Positions 58,525 to 64,000 of a stretch of DNA of 64,000 nucleotides are shown piece by piece. Each line of letters begins with the position of its first letter. The stretch's first letter is position 1. The notes beneath the pieces were generated by a model. That model ran no database searches. It saw only the letters and a list, made by a program, of their open reading frames with translations, and was not told where the DNA came from. The stretch comes from a virus. Where the stretch lies: positions 1 through 64,000 of the IMG/VR virus record IMGVR_UViG_3300025711_000007. One strand, given 5' to 3'. Position numbers and translations under genes: made by a program.

Positions 58525-60612
58525 ATGTCGACTGGAGACGTCATCAACCCGAAGCGCGTGCGCATGCAGGCCAACGAGCGGTTGGACCAGGTCGACGTCG
58601 ACGCGCTGTCCATCGCCCCGAGGGAGCACCTCGACGCGTACGCCCGCGCCGTCGAGGCGGCGCCCCGCAACGTCGGGGCGACGACCCCGACCGGGCTCAT
58701 CTATCAAGGGTTCGGGATGACGCTCAACCCGACCGCGCCGACCGACGGCAAGATCCGCGTCCAGTCCGCGCTCGGGGTCGCGTTCGACTCCAACGGGCGG
58801 CTCCTCGTGAAGGAGGCCGGTACCCAGGTCGACCTGACGCTGTCGGTCGGGAACTCTCAGATCTACGCGTACTACATCGAGAACAGCGACGACACCACCG
58901 TCCGCCGCAGCATCCCGGTGTCGTCTCCTTACCTGGAAGGTCCGTCGTCCATCGCGACCAAGCTGAAGGGCGGCGTCGCCTTCTTCGTGCGCGCCGGAGA
59001 CCAGACGTCGATCGTGGCCAGCGACGTGATCAACGGGGCGACGACGGCCCTCTGCTTCCTCGGCGTCGCCAACAACTCGGGCGGCACGGTGACGATGACC
59101 GGGTACAACGGGACCACCGCCCCGAACGGCGTGTTCGCGACCAACAGGGTCACTTCGGTCGCGCTCCCGTCCACGCTGCCGACCGTGAACACGATGAACG
59201 GCCCGGTTGGCACGATGCAGGACCTCGCCAACGTCGCGCTCTACATGATCGGGCAGGCGATGTGGAGAGGCTCGAGGAACCTCACGCCGAGCGCGTCGAA
59301 CAACTTCGGGGCGTTCTCCCTGCCGACGGCGGGGCTCGACGGGATGTTCAACGCACAGACGGAAGCTACCGTGACTCCGGTGACGAGGTGGCGCGACTGG
59401 CAGGGATTCACCCGCTCCGTCGTCGACCACAGCGGCTACCGGATGGGGCAGGTCACGGAATACGATCAGAACTGGGCGTCCGGAGGGGCGAAGGTGGTCT
59501 CGTGCTCGATGATGTCGGCGGGCACGGCCATATCGAGCACTGGCACGAACGGCCCGCAGGTCGCGTCCGGCGCCAACGGGGGCGGGGTCCTGCTGAGCGG
59601 CACGGGGGTATCCGCGTGGGGCATCTCGCTGCACGGCCTCAACCCGGGGATGACGGTGACGCAGTTCCAAGCCGCGTACATCAGCGTCAGCGCCAGCAAT
59701 CAGTTCTCGTTCCGGGTCTACACGGAAGACGCAGGGGACGCGTTCACCGCGTCGGGGATTAGGATCGCCGAGGTGGTCAACCCAGGAACCCCGGCTCCGG
59801 GTGTGAAGACGCTCGCGGTGATCACCGGAGGCTCCGGAGCCTCCGGGTCGATGCTGCCGTGGACTGTCCCGCCGCAGGGGTCGCTGTCCGCGCACTGCGC
59901 CGTGTCGGCAGCTCCGGCTACGATCCTCTGGACGAACGTCGTCGCGACGGTGATCGCCGACCCGGAGGGTTGGCGCTGGACGTCGATCAACGCGAACACG
60001 AACGCCGGGTTCGGACGGCGCACGTACTCGAACCCGAGCGCGAGCATCAACCAGCGGTCGGTGACGCTGTCCGGGCAGGGCGGCAACTCGTCGTCGGGTA
60101 GCGCAACGCTCACCGCCGAAGCGTACGAGTGCTTCCTCAACGCGGACGTCGCGTACGTCCAAGAGTGGATGCTCGCCACGGGAACGATATCCGACGCGAC
60201 GAACAACCGCCTGTTCGCGATCGGCATACAGAACAACAACGGTGGGTCAGAGAACAGGTTCGTCTACTTCTACAACCAGAACACGACAGCGAATTGGCAA
60301 CTCCGCGTCGTCGGTTCTTCTACAACGGACACGGACACGGGTGTCGCGATCGCGGCGAACACGACGTACCGTATGCGACTCGAGATCCTCGGCGCGAACG
60401 TGTCCACCGCGGGGTCCACCAACTTCAGGGTCCGAGCGTTCATCAACGGCAACAAGGTGGTCGACATCGTCGTGTCGACGCTGCCCGTGGCTGACATGAT
60501 CCGTCCCTACATGCTCGTCGGGACCACCAGCGCTTCCGGGGGCCCCTACAGCTACAGCGTCGGGCGTCTGCGCCGCGCCTGGAACCACCTGCTCAACGGT
60601 GACAACCTGTAG
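58525..60612 (+). CDS. Tail fibre protein
   Basis: 695 aa. AGGAGG 6 nt before ATG. The N-terminal 70 residues are charged and helical; the remainder is long beta-rich Ser/Thr/Gly sequence (ENSDDTTVRRSIPVSSPYLE, VTMTGYNGTTAPNGVFATNR) ending in a lectin-like fold near 520-690 (NRLFAIGIQNNNGGSENRFV, YNQNTTANWQLRVVGSSTTD). Likely host binding. Confidence 0.65.
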   Translation: MSTGDVINPKRVRMQANERLDQVDVDALSIAPREHLDAYARAVEAAPRNVGATTPTGLIYQGFGMTLNPTAPTDGKIRVQSALGVAFDSNGRLLVKEAGTQVDLTLSVGNSQIYAYYIENSDDTTVRRSIPVSSPYLEGPSSIATKLKGGVAFFVRAGDQTSIVASDVINGATTALCFLGVANNSGGTVTMTGYNGTTAPNGVFATNRVTSVALPSTLPTVNTMNGPVGTMQDLANVALYMIGQAMWRGSRNLTPSASNNFGAFSLPTAGLDGMFNAQTEATVTPVTRWRDWQGFTRSVVDHSGYRMGQVTEYDQNWASGGAKVVSCSMMSAGTAISSTGTNGPQVASGANGGGVLLSGTGVSAWGISLHGLNPGMTVTQFQAAYISVSASNQFSFRVYTEDAGDAFTASGIRIAEVVNPGTPAPGVKTLAVITGGSGASGSMLPWTVPPQGSLSAHCAVSAAPATILWTNVVATVIADPEGWRWTSINANTNAGFGRRTYSNPSASINQRSVTLSGQGGNSSSGSATLTAEAYECFLNADVAYVQEWMLATGTISDATNNRLFAIGIQNNNGGSENRFVYFYNQNTTANWQLRVVGSSTTDTDTGVAIAANTTYRMRLEILGANVSTAGSTNFRVRAFINGNKVVDIVVSTLPVADMIRPYMLVGTTSASGGPYSYSVGRLRRAWNHLLNGDNL

Positions 60613-60644
60613 GTCGTGGTAGATCTTAAGCAGGAGGTGCACAC

Positions 60645-60992
60645 ATGTACGTTGTACGCGGCACGCCAGTGAACATCAATGGTCGAACCGGGGGATCACC
60701 GGGTCCCGCGACGACGACCGCGGTGCGCGTTCCGATGCCGGTCCCGGCCGGTCGCGCGAAGCTATCCAACCCAGCGGGGCCCCAGCTGATCGCGCCGTCG
60801 ACGACGTTCGCCCGCTATATCCGAATCCGTAACCTCGACGCGACGAACAACCTCCTCGTGAACTTCCTCGACGGGTCGCAGATCACCGTCTTGAAGTCAT
60901 CCGAGGAGGAGTTCAGCGGGACGATCTCGTGGATCGTGGTCCAGGCGTCGGCTGCCACGGTGCAGTGGGAAGCGCACGCGATCGTCGCGTAA
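60645..60992 (+). CDS. Small virion protein
   Basis: 115 aa. AGGAGGTG 6 nt before ATG. Beta-rich, TFARYIRIRNLDATNNLLVN and TISWIVVQASAATVQWEAHA. Probably a fibre-tip or adaptor protein, by position. Confidence 0.5.
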   Translation: MYVVRGTPVNINGRTGGSPGPATTTAVRVPMPVPAGRAKLSNPAGPQLIAPSTTFARYIRIRNLDATNNLLVNFLDGSQITVLKSSEEEFSGTISWIVVQASAATVQWEAHAIVA

Positions 60993-61141
60993 TTTCCCGC
61001 ACTGATTTCGTGTGCAGCGTAATGTAGCACGGCTCGGCGCCGACTCCGCTGGTGAAACTGGAGGTTAAGCGGTACTGATCATGAAGGTGGTCCACGCAGT
61101 ATGTGACCACCAGGGTGCTCACATTCAGCCGAGGGAGTCAG

Positions 61142-61621
61142 ATGCCCAAGCGACCAACGAGGCCGTCGATGGTGGTTCCGACTCTCAACGACGGGACCGA
61201 TCCCGGCAGCCGCGCCTGCGTCCCCGGCCGCACAGCCCTCGCCAGGATAGAGCAGCTGTCGCAGCGGCTGGAGGAACATGCAGAAGAAGACGACGAGAAG
61301 CTGATCGCTGTCCGTGACGAGATCCACGAAGTGCGCGGTGACGTCAGGGAGATCAACGTCAAGCTCGGAGATATGCGCGTCGACATGGCTAAGACTCTTG
61401 CAACCGTTAACAACATGAGTTCGGCGATGACCGAGCAGCAAGAGATCAAGCGCGTCAGGATGATCTCTGCCATCGAGACAAACAAGGCTGAGAAGATCGC
61501 GGAGATCGACGACGAGCGAGACCGTAAGAAGGCGAAGCGGGCCCTCTGGCTGAAGATCGGCTTGGTGCTGCTCGGTCTGGTCAGCACCGGCGCCGGCATG
61601 CTCATCGAGCACTATCGCTGA
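61142..61621 (+). CDS. Coiled-coil protein with C-terminal membrane anchor
   Basis: 159 aa. GAGGGAG before ATG 61142. Residues about 35-130 are a charged coiled coil (DDEKLIAVRDEIHEVRGDVR, REINVKLGDMRVDMAKTL). The last 25 residues are a single hydrophobic span (WLKIGLVLLGLVSTGAGMLI). This layout fits XhlA-like hemolysin/holin-accessory proteins or a spanin-like protein. Confidence 0.55.
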   Translation: MPKRPTRPSMVVPTLNDGTDPGSRACVPGRTALARIEQLSQRLEEHAEEDDEKLIAVRDEIHEVRGDVREINVKLGDMRVDMAKTLATVNNMSSAMTEQQEIKRVRMISAIETNKAEKIAEIDDERDRKKAKRALWLKIGLVLLGLVSTGAGMLIEHYR

Positions 61622-61638
61622 CGTGGTACCATCCGCCC

Positions 61639-61773
61639 ATGAGCGGTGAAGTGCTGTGCTCCTCGGTGCTCGACGCCGCGATCGCGGTCGCGGACGTGTC
61701 GAGTTTCGGTGACCTGACCGCGACGGTCGTCGCGGCGGACCCCGCGATGGTCGCCGACGTGGAGGGCGCGTGA
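61639..61773 (+). CDS. 44-aa small protein
   Basis: ATG 61639 lies 6 nt after a -10-like TACCAT (61627-61632), so it may be leaderless; the -35 is weak. Ala/Val/Asp-rich. Its stop overlaps the next GTG (GTGA). Unknown function; may be a leader peptide for translational coupling. Confidence 0.45.
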   Translation: MSGEVLCSSVLDAAIAVADVSSFGDLTATVVAADPAMVADVEGA

Positions 61774-62186
61774 GCTGCTCCCACCCGCAGGCGCCTGCGG
61801 TGGCGCTCCACGTCACGCGTGGCGCGAGCAAGGTGTTCCTGTTCACCGTGCGGCTCGCCGCGGGCAACCTGATCGACCTGACCTCGGCCAAGGTGTGGTT
61901 CACGGTCAAGAACCGCGTCGAGGACGTGGTCGTCCTGATCGCGAAGAAGAACACCGCGGCCGGTGGCGTCGACAACCAGATCCTCGTCACCACTCCGCAG
62001 ACCGGCGCCGCGCTGGGGCAGTTCCGGGTGTTCATCGATCCCGCGGACACCGCGCTGCTCGATCCGCGCGAGACGTACTGGTGCGACGCGTGGGTGCAGC
62101 TGCCCGGCGGCCCTCCGATCAACCGTCAGCAGGTGATGACCAACCGGCAACTCATCATCGAACCGACCGTGACAACGTCGTTCTAG
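61770..62186 (+). CDS. Baseplate/fibre adaptor-like protein
   Basis: 138 aa, GTG overlapping the previous stop. VTRGASKVFLFTVRLAAGNL, then SAKVWFTVKNRVEDVVVLIA and NQILVTTPQTGAALGQFRVF resembles the N-terminal domain of BppU-like upper baseplate proteins. Assigned by pattern. Confidence 0.55.
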   Translation: MSCSHPQAPAVALHVTRGASKVFLFTVRLAAGNLIDLTSAKVWFTVKNRVEDVVVLIAKKNTAAGGVDNQILVTTPQTGAALGQFRVFIDPADTALLDPRETYWCDAWVQLPGGPPINRQQVMTNRQLIIEPTVTTSF

Positions 62187-62194
62187 GAGGCACC

Positions 62195-62647
62195 GTGACG
62201 ATATCGGGGACCGCTCAGCTCATCGGCCGCTTCAGGTACATGTCGCTCGTCCCGAGCACCGACACGTCGTCGAACCCGACGTGGCTATCCGACGTGCTGG
62301 AGACCATGGCGTGCTCCGGCCGCAAGGAGGAGGAGTACACGCTCGTCGCCGACGGCGACACCGCGGTCAGCTTCGGGTCGATCGCCACCGCCGGCGCCTC
62401 GCTCGTCGTCGTCAAGGTCATGCCGTTCGTCGGCGTCCCGCCGTCGCCGGGGTTCCCGAACGGTGTGCCGGCGGCGCCGAACCCCGTCGTCGTCAAGCTG
62501 ACGAGCGGAGCGGGGTCCGCGACGATCCCGGTCGATCCGTTCGCCGTCTTGTTCGCTGTCGGCGTGCCCTACACGGCGATGACCGTCGCGAGGGCGGCAG
62601 GCGTGCAGACGACGGTCAGGATCCAGCTTTTCTCCGCCGGATCGTGA
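62195..62647 (+). CDS. Virion-type protein, last of the tail module
   Basis: 150 aa, GTG with AGGAGG 6 nt upstream. Beta-rich (VVVKVMPFVGVPPSPGFPNG, VPYTAMTVARAAGVQTTVRI). Unrecognised. A new promoter begins 16 nt after its stop. Confidence 0.5.
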   Translation: MTISGTAQLIGRFRYMSLVPSTDTSSNPTWLSDVLETMACSGRKEEEYTLVADGDTAVSFGSIATAGASLVVVKVMPFVGVPPSPGFPNGVPAAPNPVVVKLTSGAGSATIPVDPFAVLFAVGVPYTAMTVARAAGVQTTVRIQLFSAGS

Positions 62648-62662
62648 ACGTCGACGTTCACG

Positions 62663-62697
62663 TTGACGATGTCAACTCGAAATTGTAGTCTTCTCTC
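62663..62697 (+). promoter_or_regulatory. Leaderless promoter with TGAC-N3-GTCA operator
   Basis: -35 TTGACG (62663-62668), 17-nt spacer, -10 TAGTCT (62686-62691), 6 nt to ATG 62698. The operator GTTGAC-GAT-GTCAAC is centred on the -35. It is the only such site far from the 0.4-5.2 kb cluster. Confidence 0.75.
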
Positions 62698-62922
62698 ATG
62701 GATTCCAACAGGGTCGCGAGGCGAGCCCGAAATCGTGCCAAACGTTCCAGGCAGCGTGCCGCAGCGGCTGAGACTCGCCTCATGGCCGCTCGTGTCCGTA
62801 TCGGTCCGGATCCCTCAACTCGTGTCGTCGACGAGTCGTCGTTGACGCGGCGCCCTTTCGAGAAGATGGTGGCTGACTACCGGGAGACACCTGTGTCGTG
62901 GCGTGACGTGTGGGGCGAGTAG
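62698..62922 (+). CDS. Small basic protein
   Basis: 74 aa. The Arg-rich N-terminus (NRVARRARNRAKRSRQRAAA) suggests nucleic-acid binding. The C-terminal part includes FEKMVADYRETPVSWRDVWG. Leaderless start set by the promoter. First gene of the module that leads into the helicase. Confidence 0.6.
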   Translation: MDSNRVARRARNRAKRSRQRAAAAETRLMAARVRIGPDPSTRVVDESSLTRRPFEKMVADYRETPVSWRDVWGE

Positions 62923-62960
62923 TCGGTGAGCGGCGCGCCACGGTCACGCGACTGAGCAAC

Positions 62961-64000
62961 GTGCGTTGCCGCGTATCGTTCAGCTACCCGGACCTAGTCG
63001 ACGCTGACGCTGGCAAAGCGCGCAAGAAGATCCTCGGGTTGCTGGACGACGCGCTCGCCATCGAGCAGAAGGGCGCGCACTTCAACCCGACCGTGCAGAG
63101 CGGGCTGTGGGACGGGCGCAGGCACGTCTTCCACAAGAACGACGACGACGGGACCTTCCCGGCCGGGGTCGCCAGGCGCGTGAAGGCGCTGCTGCGCGAA
63201 GCTGGGTACCGGGTGATGAGGACGCGGGACGACCGCGCGAGGACGCACGGGCCGATCCCGACGGAGATATCCGACGACATGCTCGCCGGAGTCACCCTGC
63301 GCCCGGACCAGCTCAGGGTCATCGCGGCGGCCCTCGAGAACGGTTGCGGGCTCCTCCACGTGGCGACCGGAGGCGGGAAGACGGAGATCGCGGCGGCGAT
63401 CATCAAGACCCTCAACCAGGCGGCCTCGCGGCGGTGCCTGTTCCTGGTCCACACGAAGCAGCTGCTCGGCCAGGCTCGCGAGCGCATCGCGCTCCGCCTC
63501 GGCACGATCGAGGAGCACATCGGCGTGATCGGCGACGGGAGATTCGACCCGAAGCACATCACGATCGCCACCGTGCAGAGCTTGACCCGGGTGCGGAACG
63601 ACACGCAGAAGAAGGTGATCGCGAAGTACCTCAAGACGATCGACCTGCTCATCCTCGACGAGACGCACCACGCGTCGGCGAAGACGTTCTACCGGCTGGT
63701 GTCGCGCATCGACGCGCCGTGGCGGTTCGGCATGTCGGGGACGCCGTTCGGCCTCGCGGACGGCAAGGGGCTTCTGGTGGAGGCGGCGTTCGGCCCGGTG
63801 GTCGAGCGCGTGACGAACGCCGAGCTCATCGAGCTCGGCGTGAACGCGAAGCCCACCATCCGCATGCTCGAGGTCTCCGGTCCGAAGCTCGATGCGAACC
63901 TCGACTGGCAGGGTGTGTACAAGGAGGGCATCGTGCTCAACGACGAGCGGAACCGGATGATCGCGCGCGAGGCCGCGGCGTTCGCGCGCAAGAAGTGGCC
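62961..64000 (+). CDS. UvsW-like SF2 DNA/RNA helicase (partial)
   Basis: At least 346 aa, running off the window end. GTG 62961 is the likely start; no ATG is near. N-terminal domain about 1-100 (FNPTVQSGLWDGRRHVF) is typical of UvsW. Walker A ATGGGKTE (about 135-142), DETHH (about 233-237) and SGTPFG (about 259-264) are the helicase motifs I, II and III. UvsW-type helicases resolve branched DNA and help late replication. Under the operator-bearing promoter at 62663. Confidence 0.85.
   Translation, partial: MRCRVSFSYPDLVDADAGKARKKILGLLDDALAIEQKGAHFNPTVQSGLWDGRRHVFHKNDDDGTFPAGVARRVKALLREAGYRVMRTRDDRARTHGPIPTEISDDMLAGVTLRPDQLRVIAAALENGCGLLHVATGGGKTEIAAAIIKTLNQAASRRCLFLVHTKQLLGQARERIALRLGTIEEHIGVIGDGRFDPKHITIATVQSLTRVRNDTQKKVIAKYLKTIDLLILDETHHASAKTFYRLVSRIDAPWRFGMSGTPFGLADGKGLLVEAAFGPVVERVTNAELIELGVNAKPTIRMLEVSGPKLDANLDWQGVYKEGIVLNDERNRMIAREAAAFARKKW

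Noticed and set aside
57499-60162. 887-residue minus-strand open frame opposite the baseplate wedge and fibre genes
   Set aside because: It is Arg/Gly/Val-rich without domain features and mirrors real plus-strand genes; long antisense frames are expected in high-GC3 DNA.
61081-61317. 78-residue frame overlapping the coiled-coil gene
   Set aside because: Its translation lacks structure and it overlaps the well-supported 61142-61621 gene in another frame.
1-64000. tRNA genes, CRISPR arrays, integrase or insertion sequences
   Set aside because: No cloverleaf-like sequence, spaced direct repeats, recombinase motifs or terminal inverted repeats were noticed; the only clear direct repeats are inside the 35050-38268 gene.

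Overview
The window is a 64-kb piece of a contractile-tailed bacteriophage genome (myovirus morphology, Caudoviricetes). The evidence is a near-complete head-neck-tail-baseplate gene order that includes a tail sheath, tube, tape measure, hub, spike, gp25-like protein, J-like protein and tail-fibre genes. Base composition is high in G+C with strong GC3. The host cannot be fixed from the sequence. Widespread leaderless starts (promoter -10 box 6-8 nt before the start codon) fit high-GC bacteria in which leaderless mRNAs are common, such as Actinomycetota. A class I lanthipeptide-type leader peptide and a few other features would also fit Myxococcota. No integrase, tRNA, CRISPR array or rRNA was seen. 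No terminase large subunit lies in the window.

Layout. 1-10 kb: small accessory genes in both orientations, many as single-gene units with their own promoter, including two related HTH proteins, thymidylate synthase ThyX, a lanthipeptide-like precursor (4829-4993, minus strand) and a lysis group (holin-like membrane protein, M23 endolysin). 10-15 kb: nucleotide-metabolism and unknown genes (tandem-domain protein, DUF4406-like/nucleotide-hydrolase-like fusion, dCTP deaminase, RHH-like protein). 15.3-18.9 kb: basic 46-aa protein, PAPS-reductase-like protein and ParB-like protein. 18.9-34.6 kb: head module (portal, three large unrecognised proteins, MuF-like minor head protein, PI3/PI4-kinase-like protein, prohead protease, acidic scaffold-like protein, major capsid protein with an Ig/FN3-like insertion, decoration-like proteins). 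35-40.6 kb: neck, including a 1072-aa fusion of a DUF4038 (apiosidase-like) glycosidase, low-complexity repeats and a head-tail connector. 40.6-62.6 kb: sheath, tube, tail-assembly chaperones with a probable +1 frameshift, M23-containing tape measure, baseplate, pectate-lyase-like tailspike with a signal peptide, and fibre genes. 62.7-64 kb: start of a new module with a small basic protein and a UvsW-like SF2 helicase cut by the window end.

Regulation. Six promoters carry a TGAC-N3-GTCA inverted repeat at or next to the -35 box, one of them shared by two divergent promoters. This looks like one operator set acting on the early genes at 0.5-5.2 kb and on the helicase module at 62.7 kb. Three other starts (6028, 10915 and the gene after the capsid gene at 32567) are wrapped in perfect 10-16 bp inverted repeats. 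Two long intergenic regions (1-499 and 10012-10335) share a GGGTATNYTCT repeat.

The genes form one virion-building programme (portal to fibres, nearly all on the plus strand) flanked by host-takeover and nucleotide genes. Dcd plus ThyX would supply dTMP from dCTP through dUTP/dUMP. The most unusual items are the orphan lanthipeptide-like peptide, the glycosidase-connector fusion, the kinase-like protein inside the capsid module and the leaderless/operator promoter system.
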